Source: Aerococcus urinaeequi (lineage in GTDB: Bacteria > Bacillota > Bacilli > Lactobacillales > Aerococcaceae). Taken from it: a stretch of DNA of 64,000 nt. Shown here in pieces: positions 17,079 through 29,497 of the stretch. Position numbers and translations under genes: made by a program. The notes under the pieces are model-generated. The model worked only from the letters and a program-made list of their open reading frames with translations. It was not told where the DNA came from and did no database searches. The DNA is taken from assembly GCF_001543205.1 (NCBI RefSeq), contig NZ_CP014162.1, positions 1,116,001 through 1,180,000 on the forward strand, in the 5' to 3' direction. Within the stretch, counting starts at the first letter, position 1. The number at the start of each line of letters is the position of its first letter.

Positions 17079-18014
17079 ATGAAGAAGATTTGGAAATTAT
17101 TGAGTGTAATGGTTGTGGCCCTAGCCTTGGGTGCATGCGCGAGCGGCGGAGACTCAGCTAGTGGCGGTGGCGATGCTGCGGATGAAAAACCGGTTGTCAC
17201 AGTATCCACCTCTTTTCTACGGGATATGGTAGAACAACTGGCGGGCGACCAAGTAACGGTTGAAACGATTATCCCAGCGGGCGAGGACCCTCATGGCTAC
17301 TTAGCGCGTCCTGATGACTTAAAGAAAATCCAAGGGGCAGACTTGGTTTTATATCACGGGTTACACTTAGAGGCGCAAATGGTGGAAGCCTTGGAAGCGA
17401 CAGGTGTGGCGGTGACGAAAGATTTCACTGACGAAGATTTAACGATGGTTGACCAAGACGGGGAAAGTGAAGTAGACCCGCATTTCTGGTTTGATATCAC
17501 CCTTTACCAAAAAGCGGTGGCTACAGTAGCAGCTGAATTGGTGACTTTAACTGGTGACGAGTCGATCAACGATACGGCAACGGCTTATAAGGAAGAGTTG
17601 ACTGAATTGGATACTTGGGCGCAAGCAGAAATCGACTCAATTCCTGAAGGTCAACGTTACTTGATTACACCACATGATGCCTTCAACTACTTCTCACAAC
17701 GTTACGGGATTGAAGTAGTGGCACCACAAGGGATTTCAACACAAGCTGAAGCTTCTAACGCAGATATTTCAACTATTGCAAGCTTTATTGTAGAAAACGA
17801 AGTGCCAGCGATCTTTGCGGAATCAACAACTGACCCAGCGCGTATGCAACGTATCCAAGAGGCTGTAAATGCTGATGGTGGCGAAGTGACAGTTGTTTCT
17901 GGTGAAGGGCAGGAATTGTTCTCAGATTCACTTGCGAGTGAAGGACAAGAGGGCGATACCTATATCAATATGTTTAAACACAATGTGAACCTAATTGTGT
18001 CAAATCTTAAATAG
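17079..18014 (+). CDS. Manganese/zinc ABC transporter substrate-binding lipoprotein
   Basis: A 311-residue cluster A-I binding protein (TroA/PsaA/MntA type). The signal peptide ends in the lipobox LGAC with C20. A glycine/serine-rich linker follows. Putative metal ligands are H72 (DPHGY), H135 (DPHFWF), H199 (TPHDAF) and D283 (LFSDS), the three-His plus Asp set seen in TroA-like proteins. That set is compatible with Mn or Zn. Four genes follow the order binding protein, ATPase, permease, permease. The palindromic operator upstream favours manganese control, but the metal is an inference. Confidence 0.9.
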   Translation: MKKIWKLLSVMVVALALGACASGGDSASGGGDAADEKPVVTVSTSFLRDMVEQLAGDQVTVETIIPAGEDPHGYLARPDDLKKIQGADLVLYHGLHLEAQMVEALEATGVAVTKDFTDEDLTMVDQDGESEVDPHFWFDITLYQKAVATVAAELVTLTGDESINDTATAYKEELTELDTWAQAEIDSIPEGQRYLITPHDAFNYFSQRYGIEVVAPQGISTQAEASNADISTIASFIVENEVPAIFAESTTDPARMQRIQEAVNADGGEVTVVSGEGQELFSDSLASEGQEGDTYINMFKHNVNLIVSNLK

Positions 18015-18067
18015 ATAAGGTTTAGTAAGATAAATTTTGATGATGTAATGAGAGGATGATAGACAAG

Positions 18068-18805
18068 ATGCCAGCAATAATTAAAGTAGAAGACTTGGCC
18101 ATGTCTTATGACGACCAACTCGTATTAGAGGATATAAATATTGGCATTAAAGCAAATTCGAAGACCGCGATTATCGGGCCGAATGGTGCCGGCAAGTCGA
18201 CTTTGTTGAATTGTATGCTTGATTTTTTGAAGCCCTTGAAAGGTGATGTAACCTTCTACGGCAAGGCGTACAAGGACTATTACAAGAAAATCGCTTATGT
18301 ACCCCAATCATCTTCGGTGAATTGGGACTTCCCAACAACGGTTTTAGATGTTGTTTTAATGGGACGGTATGTACATCAAGGCTTCTTCAAAAAGGTCAGC
18401 CAAGCGGACAAGAGCCGGGCGCTTGCGGCCTTAGCGAGCGTCAATATGACTGACTACGCTGACCGGCAAATCGCTCAACTTTCTGGTGGGCAACGGCAAC
18501 GGGTTTTCTTAGCTCGTGCCATCTGCCAGGATGCGGACATTTACTTCTTGGATGAACCAATGAAGGGAATTGATATTAAGACGGAGAAACTTTTCGCAGA
18601 GATTATTAACCAATTTCAACGCGACGGGAAGACCATTATTATCGTTCACCACGACTTGGCCACAGTCCGTGAGTACTTTGACCATGTCATTTTATTGAAT
18701 AAGACAGTCATTGGCCAAGGTTCAGTTGCGGAAACCTTTAATGAAGCGAATATTGCAGCGGCATATGATCAAAGGATTGGTGAGATCTATGGCCATATTT
18801 ACTGA
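18068..18805 (+). CDS. Manganese/zinc ABC transporter ATP-binding protein
   Basis: A 245-residue ABC ATPase with Walker A GPNGAGKST, signature LSGGQRQR, Walker B IYFLDEP and the switch histidine in 'IIIVHHDLATV'. It energises the two permeases that follow. The start is uncertain: an ATG at 18056 is also in frame but touches the GAGAGG ribosome site directly, while the ATG at 18068 lies 12 bases from it. It overlaps the next gene by 17 bases. Confidence 0.92.
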   Translation: MPAIIKVEDLAMSYDDQLVLEDINIGIKANSKTAIIGPNGAGKSTLLNCMLDFLKPLKGDVTFYGKAYKDYYKKIAYVPQSSSVNWDFPTTVLDVVLMGRYVHQGFFKKVSQADKSRALAALASVNMTDYADRQIAQLSGGQRQRVFLARAICQDADIYFLDEPMKGIDIKTEKLFAEIINQFQRDGKTIIIVHHDLATVREYFDHVILLNKTVIGQGSVAETFNEANIAAAYDQRIGEIYGHIY

Positions 18806-19703
18806 TTTCTCTTTTCAAATCGTCTTACTGGGGACAGTCGTCCTAGCTATGGCATCAGGTGTCGTCGGGACAGTCACTGTCCTTAGAGGACAAAGTCTGA
18901 TAGGGGACGCGATTGGTCACGCCACCTTTGCGGGTATCGTTATCGCCTTTATGCTTTTTCAATCAAAGAATACCCTGATTTTAACCCTGGGTGCTTTGGT
19001 TGCGGGTATGGTGGCCTTCTACTTTATCGAGTTGATCCATAAGCATTCCTTGGTCAGCCTTAATTCGGCCCTGGCTTTAGTTTTGTCTTCTTTCTTTGGA
19101 TTGGGGATGGCCCTGAAGTCATATATCCAAGGCAATCCGCAGTTTGGTGACGCATCACAAGCAGGCCTCCAACACTATATTTTCGGGCAGGCAGCCTTTT
19201 TGCTGAAATCAGATGTCTGGTTAATCATCATCGCTTCAGTGATCGCCTTAACGATATTCATCGCTTGCTACCGACAAATCAAGATTTTTGTCTTCGACCC
19301 GAATTACGCGAAAGCAGTCGGAATCCAGGCCAACGTATTGAACTGGGTCATTCTCCTGATGGCTATCGTCATGATCGTTGTCGGGCTAAAGGCAGTCGGC
19401 GCCATCCTTATCTCCAACATGTTGATTACGCCAGCGATTACCGGCCTACAATGGTCAAAACGATTCCCAGTCGTCTTGCTGGTGGCTGCTGTATCGGGCG
19501 GGATCTCAGCTGGTATCGGCACCTACTTGTCATCAACTATCTCAAACTTGCCGACCGGACCAACCATTATCGTGGTCATGTCGATCGTCTCACTATTGTC
19601 CATTATTTTTGGGCCAAGAGGTTATGTGGTCGCTTATTTACGGAAGAAACGGTACTTAGCGACCCATCAAGATGATACGTTTGAGACAGAGGAGGTGGCA
19701 TGA
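18789..19703 (+). CDS. Metal ABC transporter permease (ABC-3 family), first of two
   Basis: A 304-residue membrane protein with about eight spans, of the ZnuB/MntC/PsaC type. It shows 'RGQSLIGDAIGHATFAGIV' near the N-terminus and 'VGLKAVGAILISNMLITPAI' in the second half, both typical. The start at 18789 lies inside the end of the ATPase gene; the longer frame has no ribosome site. The C-terminal tail is longer than usual and charged ('FGPRGYVVAYLRKKRYLATHQ'), as seen in B. subtilis MntC-type subunits. Confidence 0.9.
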   Translation: MAIFTDFSFQIVLLGTVVLAMASGVVGTVTVLRGQSLIGDAIGHATFAGIVIAFMLFQSKNTLILTLGALVAGMVAFYFIELIHKHSLVSLNSALALVLSSFFGLGMALKSYIQGNPQFGDASQAGLQHYIFGQAAFLLKSDVWLIIIASVIALTIFIACYRQIKIFVFDPNYAKAVGIQANVLNWVILLMAIVMIVVGLKAVGAILISNMLITPAITGLQWSKRFPVVLLVAAVSGGISAGIGTYLSSTISNLPTGPTIIVVMSIVSLLSIIFGPRGYVVAYLRKKRYLATHQDDTFETEEVA

Positions 19704-20560
19704 TGGGGGCTTTATCAGTTGTAATGATTACAGCCGTTTCCTGCGCCTTGCTCGGGGTATTTTTAGTTTTGAAGAACATGGCCATGGTGGCTGACGCCTT
19801 GTCGCATACAGTTTTACTAGGGATTGTCCTTGGTTACTTTATTGCCGGCGACCTAGATTCACCGATCCTATTTGTGGGGGCAGCCCTATTTGGTGTGATG
19901 ACTGTCTATGCCATTGAATACGTGGTCAACAAGTTTGCCATCCAAAGTGATGCGGCCACTGGCTTGGTCTTTACCTTGCTTTTTGCTCTTGCTATCATCC
20001 TGATTTCAAAATACGCGCGAAATGTTCACTTAGATGTGGATGTGGTCTTGAGCGGTGAAGTGGTCTTTGCGACCTTAAATACTATGGAAATCTTTGGTAT
20101 CCAGGTGCCGATTTCCTTTGCCCGAATGTTTGTCATGTTGGTGATTAATCTGGCCTTTGTCGCAGTGACCTACCAACAACTCAAAGTCAGCATTTTTGAC
20201 CCCGTTTACGCGAAATCAATCGGTGTAGCGGTTGGGTTCTTGAATCTGGTCTTGATGACACTTGTATCCATCACCACCGTTGTTGCCTTTGATACCGTCG
20301 GTGCAATCCTAGTGATCTCCCTTATGGTAGCGCCAGCCTTGAGTGCCCATTTACTGTCAAAACGGTTATCCATCATGTTGTTAGTAGCCTTATTGTACGG
20401 GGTAATCAACAGTGTCCTTGGGTACTATGTAGCCATCTACTTTAACGTGTCCATTTCAGGGACCATCGCCTTCGCAGGCTTTGTAACCTTCTTATTGACA
20501 CTTTTGTTTGCACCAAATGGTTTAATTGGCAAGAGGTTCAAGCGGGCTAAGCAAGCCTAG
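19700..20560 (+). CDS. Metal ABC transporter permease (ABC-3 family), second of two
   Basis: A 286-residue homologue of the preceding permease, with 'MVADALSHTVLLGIVLGYF' and 'FDTVGAILVISLMVAPALSAHLL'. The ATG overlaps the previous stop (ATGA) and has GGAGGTGG before it, so translation is coupled. Two different permeases per system is the plan of TroCD, SitCD and B. subtilis MntCD, which supports a manganese/iron/zinc type transporter. A terminator follows 35 bases after the stop. Confidence 0.9.
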   Translation: MMGALSVVMITAVSCALLGVFLVLKNMAMVADALSHTVLLGIVLGYFIAGDLDSPILFVGAALFGVMTVYAIEYVVNKFAIQSDAATGLVFTLLFALAIILISKYARNVHLDVDVVLSGEVVFATLNTMEIFGIQVPISFARMFVMLVINLAFVAVTYQQLKVSIFDPVYAKSIGVAVGFLNLVLMTLVSITTVVAFDTVGAILVISLMVAPALSAHLLSKRLSIMLLVALLYGVINSVLGYYVAIYFNVSISGTIAFAGFVTFLLTLLFAPNGLIGKRFKRAKQA

Positions 20561-20594
20561 ATTTTGATTTAAGGAAAGTGAACGTATGTAAGTC

Positions 20595-20636
20595 AGCGTC
20601 TTATTCAGGCTACAAGGTCTGAGTGGGGCGCTTTTT
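20595..20636 (+). terminator. Terminator of the metal ABC operon
   Basis: AGCGTCTTATTCAG (20595-20608) pairs along its full length with CTGAGTGGGGCGCT (20619-20632), with several G-T pairs, then TTTTTC. The right arm already belongs to the first copy of the 138-bp direct repeat. Confidence 0.8.
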
Positions 20637-20762
20637 CTTTTTGACAAAAGTATCAAGCAGATTTTACCTACTTGCGCCTAGTCCACACAAACTATAAAAT
20701 GGAAGAGATGATAATGTGCATTTACAAAAATAATGAAAATAGTAACGATATAGAACGGAGGG
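20625..20762 (+). repeat. 138-bp direct repeat, copy 1
   Basis: This stretch is the same as 28449-28586 except for two bases. It starts inside a terminator arm (GGGGCGC TTTTTC), runs through a short leader reading frame (MEEMIMCIYKNNEN...) and ends at the ribosome site CGGAGGG. In copy 2 that ribosome site serves the ybxB-like methyltransferase; in copy 1 it leads straight into a broken permease. Confidence 0.95.
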
Positions 20763-20763
20763 A

Positions 20764-21045
20764 ACGAAAGAAATCGGTATTCGTCGTGCATTAGGTGCTT
20801 CTCAAAGCAGCATCCGCGCACAATTTGTGTTAGAAGGGGTATTGATGACTAGTATCGGGGGAGTCATCGGCTACTTATTAGGTCTATTATTTTCTTCTAT
20901 CGCGGCAGCGCTATTGCCGTTTTCTGTCGGAGTGGACCTGGTTACTGTTCTGATTTCATTAGGCGTTTCTTCCTTGGTTGGTCTGATTTTCAGTTATGCA
21001 CCGGCTAATGCAGCCAGCAAGAAAGAGATCATTGAAATCATCTAG
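20764..21045 (+). pseudogene. 3' fragment of a MacB/FtsX-type ABC transporter permease
   Basis: The frame reads 'TKEIGIRRALGASQSSIRAQFVLEGVLMTSIGG', then two membrane segments and the end 'SYAPANAASKKEIIEII' (shown here in part). That is the C-terminal quarter of an antimicrobial-peptide or macrolide type ABC permease, whose full length is 380-420 residues or more. The homology begins exactly where the 138-bp repeat ends. The 5' part was lost, or replaced by the repeat, in a recombination event. No partner ATPase is present. Confidence 0.88.
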
Positions 21046-21152
21046 TAGGGCGATAGTTAGGTTAAACGCAAAATGAAGAGCTTTTAGGATACTGAGACTC
21101 GAATGGGAGAGGAAACTTTTTATGCGAGTCCTTATTATTATGCTATCCCCTG

Positions 21153-23015
<1,863 letters not shown>

Positions 23016-23021
23016 TAATAG

Positions 23022-23068
23022 GTCTCTCAAAAATCTGATTACTCTAATTAGATTTGAGAGACTTTTTT
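23022..23068 (+). terminator. Terminator after the first GH1 gene
   Basis: GTCTCTCAA (23022-23030) pairs with TTGAGAGAC (23054-23062), extended inside by AATCT/AGATT, followed by six T residues. Confidence 0.85.
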
Positions 23069-23125
23069 AGTATGTTTGAGGCTGGTGTAAATTTGATATA
23101 ATAGGGCGATATGGAGGTGTTTGTA

Positions 23126-24877
23126 TTGGAGTTGACAAAAAGACAAATTCAAATCTTAGCGCTCTTAGTTAATGAACATGATTGGCTGACAAGTGATAAA
23201 ATTGCTGCAAACTTAAGAACCAATAAAAAAACTGTACAAGCAGAAATCAAAATGTTAACTGAAGGATTAGGCAGTCAATTTATCTTAGAAAGCAATAAGC
23301 GGAATGGCTATTATCTCTCTTTTCTTTCTCCTGAACTTCAAAAACAACTTATTGAAGAAGCGTCAAAACACCAAATTTACTCAAGTATGAACTTTCGCGC
23401 ATCCACACTGGTCATCTATTTGTTGTTTCAAGATGATTACGTTAGTATGCAGCAATTAGCAGATGTCTTTTTTCTCTCCAAAACAGCTGTATCTAACGAA
23501 ATAAAGACGATTCAACGCTGGATGGAAAGGAACTCAGAAATTGATATAGACGTTTCCAACACTGAAGGGCTAAAGATGATTGCTTCTGAGAACATGAAAC
23601 GTTTTTTTATTTCAATGGTGGGGACCGAAAAAGTAATCGCTGAAGCACATTTGAGCGAAAAGATCGTCAAGCGTTTTTTAGAGTTGTTTTCAGAAATCAG
23701 ACCGATTCTAAGAGACACATTAACTCGATACAATTACATTATTCCTGGGGAAGATTTCACACGGTTCACGCGTTACTTGGTACTGATGATGATCAGAAGC
23801 AAGCTCGGGTGGAGGATGGATAACGTTCAAGGTAAAACAACAGTGCCTATGATGGATTATTTGTACAGCCAAATCGAATCAGTCACAGGATACAGTTATA
23901 CGGCTTCAGAAAAAGCAGATACTACGCAACGGCTGCTTGAGATGAACTATCTTTATGGCGGCAGCGGTTCAAATGAAGAAATTGAACAGAATCTGCGGCA
24001 CTTTGAACAAAAAATTATTGAGACACTCCATCTTTCAACAAATGTTTTATTCAAAGAGCCCCAATTCTTGCTGACTCACATTAGGCAAGTGAAGATTCGA
24101 ATTGCCGCTGGCCATAATGTGATGAATCATTTTGCACAACGAACGATTCAAACTTATCCTTTAGAGATGTATCTTATCCGAAAGTATTTTCCTTTATATT
24201 TTCATATTCGTCCGAATCTAGCAGAGACTTCTTACCTAGTTTTATATTTAGCTGCAGCTTTAGAACCCTTTAAATCTAAGCATAATGGCCTAATCGTCAG
24301 CAATCAGCCCTTTAGCGTAATCAATTCTCTGAAGATTCAGTTAATGGAGATGTCAGGACAACGCATGAATGAATTTCGAATCGAGCCTCTATATTTGTTC
24401 GAAACTCATTCAGAAGAACGGGAACAGTTTGATTTATTCATCACCACAGAGCAAGAAGTTATTTTTGCCTATGATTATTTTTTTTACGTGAATAGTGTAT
24501 TGTCAAACGAAGATATTTTATCTTTGACACCAATATTGCAGAATCGACTAAAATCAATCGAAGAAAAGCAGATAGATGAATTGCTAAATCAATTCTTTCC
24601 AGCAGAAAATCAGACGACGATCCCTAAAAAACTAGAAGATGTGCTGCAACTTTTTCCTGCATCAAAGGACCTCATTGTCCAGCCTGTAGGGAAAGAGGGG
24701 GTATTTGCTTGTAGAATTGGAGAAAATGCGGATACACAAATTAAAGAATATACTCTTTCTCAAGCCATCATTTTTAGGCAAAAGAGAGTTAAAAAAATAG
24801 TTTATGTGGAATGCAGCGAGTCTGAAGATATCCTTCTTTTCTTTGATGCAGTAGCAAGGGTTTTGACCGATATTTAA
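23126..24877 (+). CDS. PRD-domain transcriptional regulator with DNA-binding HTH (BglG/LicR/MtlR type)
   Basis: A 583-residue regulator. The N-terminus is a helix-turn-helix ('RQIQILALLVNEHDWLTSDKIAANLRTNKKTVQAEI' in pieces) and a second HTH-like domain follows ('SMQQLADVFFLSKTAVSNEIKTIQRWM'). Two PRD-like regions come next, then an EIIB-like segment ('NGLIVSNQPFSVINSLKIQL') without the usual cysteine, and a weak EIIA-like tail. With DNA-binding HTHs instead of an RNA-binding CAT domain, it should act as an operon activator controlled by PTS phosphorylation. The TTG at 23126 has GGAGGTG at a six-base spacing. The ATG at 23111 lies upstream of that site and is less likely. Confidence 0.83.
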   Translation: MELTKRQIQILALLVNEHDWLTSDKIAANLRTNKKTVQAEIKMLTEGLGSQFILESNKRNGYYLSFLSPELQKQLIEEASKHQIYSSMNFRASTLVIYLLFQDDYVSMQQLADVFFLSKTAVSNEIKTIQRWMERNSEIDIDVSNTEGLKMIASENMKRFFISMVGTEKVIAEAHLSEKIVKRFLELFSEIRPILRDTLTRYNYIIPGEDFTRFTRYLVLMMIRSKLGWRMDNVQGKTTVPMMDYLYSQIESVTGYSYTASEKADTTQRLLEMNYLYGGSGSNEEIEQNLRHFEQKIIETLHLSTNVLFKEPQFLLTHIRQVKIRIAAGHNVMNHFAQRTIQTYPLEMYLIRKYFPLYFHIRPNLAETSYLVLYLAAALEPFKSKHNGLIVSNQPFSVINSLKIQLMEMSGQRMNEFRIEPLYLFETHSEEREQFDLFITTEQEVIFAYDYFFYVNSVLSNEDILSLTPILQNRLKSIEEKQIDELLNQFFPAENQTTIPKKLEDVLQLFPASKDLIVQPVGKEGVFACRIGENADTQIKEYTLSQAIIFRQKRVKKIVYVECSESEDILLFFDAVARVLTDI

Positions 24878-24946
24878 CTTTAAAGGGCATGGAATAAATG
24901 AATTTTTGAAAGCAGTTGTTTTATTCAAAAACTTTCTCTTTTGGTA

Positions 24947-25009
24947 GGCATTTTCATTGAATGGATTAGAAAAAGGATACAAACTATACTAAGTTCATAA
25001 AGAAAATGC
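24947..25009 (+). promoter_or_regulatory. Inverted repeat flanking the promoter of the PTS/GH1 operon
   Basis: GGCATTTTC (24947-24955) and GAAAATGCC (25001-25009) are perfect inverted copies. Between them lies TATACT (24984-24989) as a likely -10, with no good -35. An activator-dependent promoter controlled by the neighbouring PRD regulator would look like this. Confidence 0.4.
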
Positions 25010-25079
25010 CATTTATTTATAGTTTTTATACCGTTCGCATGTCCTATAGATTTTACAAATGTTCAAAGGAGGAACAGAA

Positions 25080-26882
25080 ATGAATTACAAACAATTAGCG
25101 TCAGACATTATACAAAATGTTGGAGGAGAAGGTAACGTTGAGAATGTTTATCACTGTGCCACTCGGTTACGTTTTACTTTAAAAGAGGATAAAAAAGCAA
25201 ATAAAACAGCTATTGAAAATCTTGACGGTGTCATCACGGTTGTTGAAGCTGGAGGAATGTTTCAAGTAGTTATTGGCAACAATGTCAACAATGTCTATGA
25301 GGCATTAGTAGAAAATACAGATTTGGGTGAACAGGATAGCAGCGAAGAAGAACCTAAAGAGAAGAAAGGTTTATTAAATGCTTTTATTGATATGATCGCG
25401 GGTGTTTTTGCGCCTACACTTGGAGTTTTAGCTGGAAGCGGTTTGATTAAAGGGGTATTGGCACTGCTTTCAAGTACAGGTGTTTTAGCTCCTGAGGCTG
25501 GAACTTATGTGATTCTTAATGTAGCAGCTGACACATTCTTTTACTTTTTGCCTGTTTTCTTAGCTTATACGGCTTCTAAGAAGTTTAAGACAGATCCGTT
25601 TATAGCCATGACTCTAGGAGCATCGTTGATCTATCCGACACTCTTGACTGCTTTTAATGACGGAGTCAGCCTAGACTTTGTGGGTATTCCTGTCATTTTA
25701 GCTAAATATTCAAGTACAGTCATTCCAGCTATTTTAGCTGTTTGGGTACTTTCGTATGTCGAACGGTTTTTCAGAACCAGATTACATGAAAGTGTTCGGA
25801 ATCTGCTGACACCATTCTTTTCATTGATGATAATGGTACCGTTAACATTGATAGTGGTTGGTCCGATTGCCGACTTTGCTTCCACTATGCTTGCTAATGG
25901 GTATTTAGCCGTTTACAACTTTAGTCCAGCTCTTTCTGGTGCCGTGATTGGAGGACTATGGCAAGTATTTGTGATATTTGGTCTTCATTGGGGTCTTGTG
26001 CCAGTAATGACGAATAATCTTGCTTTCTATAGTCGTGATACTTTAGGACCTGCATGTATGATGGCCGTTTCGGCGCAAGCAGGAGCAGTTCTTGGTGTCT
26101 TTTTAAAAACCAAAAATAGTAAGTTGAAAAGTTTATCTTTATCTGCCTTCATCAGTGCCCTCTTCGGAATCACTGAACCTGCTGTTTATGGGGTAACGTT
26201 AAAATATAAGAAACCATTTATTATTGCCTGTTTGACAGGAGCCGTCTTTGGCGGGATTTCAGGGGCTGCAGGTGCCGGAGCTTTAGCGGTTGCTACGCGT
26301 AGTATTTTATCTTTTCCAGTTTATATTGGTCAAGGGTTTGTTTGGGTGGTAGCTGGATATTTCTTATCCATGATTAGTGCTTGTATTCTAACTTATTTGT
26401 TTGGGTACAAAGATGAAGTGAGTGAAGAAGAAACAGCTGCATCAGTTGTTGAGAAAAAGGAAATTACTTTAGCAACTCCTGCTACTGGCCAAATGGTGGA
26501 CTTAATAGATGTTAAAGATGCAACCTTTTCTAGTGGTGCATTAGGAGATGGATTTGCAGTTATTCCAACTGAGGGAAAAGTCTATAGCCCAGTAAATGGT
26601 GAAATCAGTTCTATTTTTCCAACTAAACATGCTATTGGAATTACCAGTGATGAAGGTGCTGAGGTATTAGTCCACATTGGTATAGATACAGTCAATCTGA
26701 ATGGCAAGTACTTTGATACTGTTGTACAAGATGGGGCTAAAGTAAAAGCTGGCGATTTATTGACCACTTTTGATTTAGAACAAGTTAAAGAAAATGGATA
26801 CGATCCAACGATTATAGTTGTTGTTACGAATAGTAATCGAATCTCAAATATTACGGTAGAAAATGAACTGCATAGCCAATAA
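25080..26882 (+). CDS. PTS beta-glucoside transporter, EIIBCA
   Basis: A 600-residue fused PTS permease in the order IIB, IIC, IIA. The IIB phosphocysteine is C26 in 'YHCATRLRF'. About ten membrane spans of the IIC domain run from roughly residue 100 to 450, with the GITEP motif in 'SALFGITEPAVYGV'. The IIA domain shows 'EVLVHIGIDTVNLNGKYF' with its active-site histidine. It takes up and phosphorylates beta-glucosides such as arbutin, salicin or cellobiose. AAAGGAGG precedes the ATG. It is followed by the second GH1 gene after 48 bases. Confidence 0.94.
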   Translation: MNYKQLASDIIQNVGGEGNVENVYHCATRLRFTLKEDKKANKTAIENLDGVITVVEAGGMFQVVIGNNVNNVYEALVENTDLGEQDSSEEEPKEKKGLLNAFIDMIAGVFAPTLGVLAGSGLIKGVLALLSSTGVLAPEAGTYVILNVAADTFFYFLPVFLAYTASKKFKTDPFIAMTLGASLIYPTLLTAFNDGVSLDFVGIPVILAKYSSTVIPAILAVWVLSYVERFFRTRLHESVRNLLTPFFSLMIMVPLTLIVVGPIADFASTMLANGYLAVYNFSPALSGAVIGGLWQVFVIFGLHWGLVPVMTNNLAFYSRDTLGPACMMAVSAQAGAVLGVFLKTKNSKLKSLSLSAFISALFGITEPAVYGVTLKYKKPFIIACLTGAVFGGISGAAGAGALAVATRSILSFPVYIGQGFVWVVAGYFLSMISACILTYLFGYKDEVSEEETAASVVEKKEITLATPATGQMVDLIDVKDATFSSGALGDGFAVIPTEGKVYSPVNGEISSIFPTKHAIGITSDEGAEVLVHIGIDTVNLNGKYFDTVVQDGAKVKAGDLLTTFDLEQVKENGYDPTIIVVVTNSNRISNITVENELHSQ

Positions 26883-26927
26883 AAGGGATATTTAAATGCT
26901 GAACCAATAAATTAAGGAGGAGTTTAA

Positions 26928-28391
<1,464 letters not shown>

Positions 28392-28436
28392 CTGTTATAG
28401 ATCTTTAAGTATGCGAATCTTTTTGTATTGTATGAG

Positions 28437-28460
28437 AGCGTCCTTTTAGGGGCGCTTTTT
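28437..28460 (+). terminator. Terminator of the beta-glucoside operon
   Basis: AGCGTCC (28437-28443) pairs with GGGGCGCT (28449-28456), then TTTTTC. Its right arm is the beginning of copy 2 of the 138-bp repeat, just as in copy 1. Confidence 0.75.
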
Positions 28461-28586
28461 CTTTTTGACAAAAGTATCAAGCAGATTTTACCTACTTGCG
28501 CCTAGTCCACACAAACTATAAAATGGAAGAGATGATAATGTGCATTTACAAAAACAATGAAAATAGTAATGATATAGAACGGAGGG
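28449..28586 (+). repeat. 138-bp direct repeat, copy 2 (leader of the methyltransferase gene)
   Basis: Identical to 20625-20762 except for two transitions (one in a run of A near the middle, one near the end). Here it leads into an intact gene, so this copy is probably the native position and copy 1 the duplicated one. Confidence 0.95.
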
Positions 28587-28591
28587 TGTTC

Positions 28592-29209
28592 ATGAAAGAG
28601 AGTCATCAGTACTTCGAAAACAATGAAGATCTTGGACACGACTTTAAACAATACGAGACCGTGATTTTCGACCGATCATTTACCTTCAAGACCGACTCAG
28701 GCGTCTTTTCTAGGGATAATTTAGATTTTGGGACCCGGGTCATGCTTGAAGCCTTGGACCTTGACCAACTTGCACCAGGCGACCTGCTTGATTTGGGCGC
28801 TGGCTACGGGCCTGTAGGGGTCATTATGGGGACTATGTTGCCTGACCGTGCCATTTACGGGGTAGATATCTCTGAGCGGGCAATTGGTCTGGCTAAGGAC
28901 AACGCAGCAGCTAACCATGTCGACAACGTCACTTTTAGCGTTTCAAATGCCTATGAAGCCATTGGCAAAAGAGATTTCGGTGTCATTCTGACGAATCCAC
29001 CAGTTCGCGCCGGTAAGGAAATGGTTCATCATTTTATGAGCGAAGCCATTCACTATTTAAAACCGGGTGGCGAAATTTATGTAGTTTTACAAAAGAAACA
29101 AGGGGCACCTTCAGCGATGAAGAAATTAGAAGAAGTTTTTGGTAACGCTGAAGAAATCGAACGCCGTAAAGGCTATTGGATTTTAAAAAGTGTAAAAGAA
29201 AGCGAATAG
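28592..29209 (+). CDS. Class I SAM-dependent methyltransferase, RsmC-like (YbxB family)
   Basis: A 205-residue methyltransferase. The SAM-binding motif I is 'LLDLGAGYGPVGVIMG', an acidic 'IYGVDISERAI' follows, and the catalytic motif is 'ILTNPPVRAGKEMVH', typical of N2-guanine rRNA methyltransferases. In B. subtilis ybxB sits between rplL and rpoB, so this gene marks the original neighbourhood. The start at 28592 has GGAGGG five bases upstream. The longer open frame reads back through the repeat and would add the short leader peptide, which I do not accept as part of the protein. Confidence 0.88.
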   Translation: MKESHQYFENNEDLGHDFKQYETVIFDRSFTFKTDSGVFSRDNLDFGTRVMLEALDLDQLAPGDLLDLGAGYGPVGVIMGTMLPDRAIYGVDISERAIGLAKDNAAANHVDNVTFSVSNAYEAIGKRDFGVILTNPPVRAGKEMVHHFMSEAIHYLKPGGEIYVVLQKKQGAPSAMKKLEEVFGNAEEIERRKGYWILKSVKESE

Positions 29210-29222
29210 ACCATCATGGTGG

Positions 29223-29253
29223 GCATTGCATCCTTTGGATGTAATGCTTTTTT
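29223..29253 (+). terminator. Terminator after the methyltransferase
   Basis: GCATTGCATCC (29223-29233) pairs with GGATGTAATGC (29237-29247) with one G-T pair, then six T residues. Confidence 0.85.
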
Positions 29254-29389
29254 ATTTGGGTAGGAAAGTTTTCAAATAGAACAATGATTGTACTTTTGTG
29301 AGTTTGTGAAATGAAGCCCTTTCATTTTTAGTCTAAAGGGGGTGTAGAAAGTTAACATAAAAATGTTCGATTTATGAAACGCGTCAAAT

Positions 29390-29413
29390 CAACCTTTTTA
29401 AGGGTTGTTTTTT
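29390..29413 (+). terminator. Weak terminator-like hairpin before the betaine operon
   Basis: CAACC (29390-29394) pairs with GGTTG (29403-29407) and runs into six T residues. It could be a second stop signal or part of the leader of the betaine operon. No convincing promoter was found between it and the first gene. Confidence 0.35.
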
Positions 29414-29497
29414 GAAATTTTTTGGTGAGCATGTTACGGTAATATGGTGAGTTACGTTGCTTTTTGTAACAAAGTGTCAAAATAAAGGAGGATTATG

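Noticed and set aside
20641-20698. TTGACA in the 138-bp repeat as part of a promoter with TATAAA
   Set aside because: The two boxes are about 46 bases apart, and the closest alternative -35 (TTGCGC) leaves only a 15-base spacer, so I do not call it.
23111-23125. ATG at 23111 as the start of the PRD regulator
   Set aside because: The GGAGGTG ribosome site lies just after it and fits the TTG at 23126 instead.
28496-28591. Longer N-terminus of the methyltransferase reading through the repeat
   Set aside because: A strong ribosome site directly precedes the ATG at 28592, and the extra residues come from the duplicated leader.
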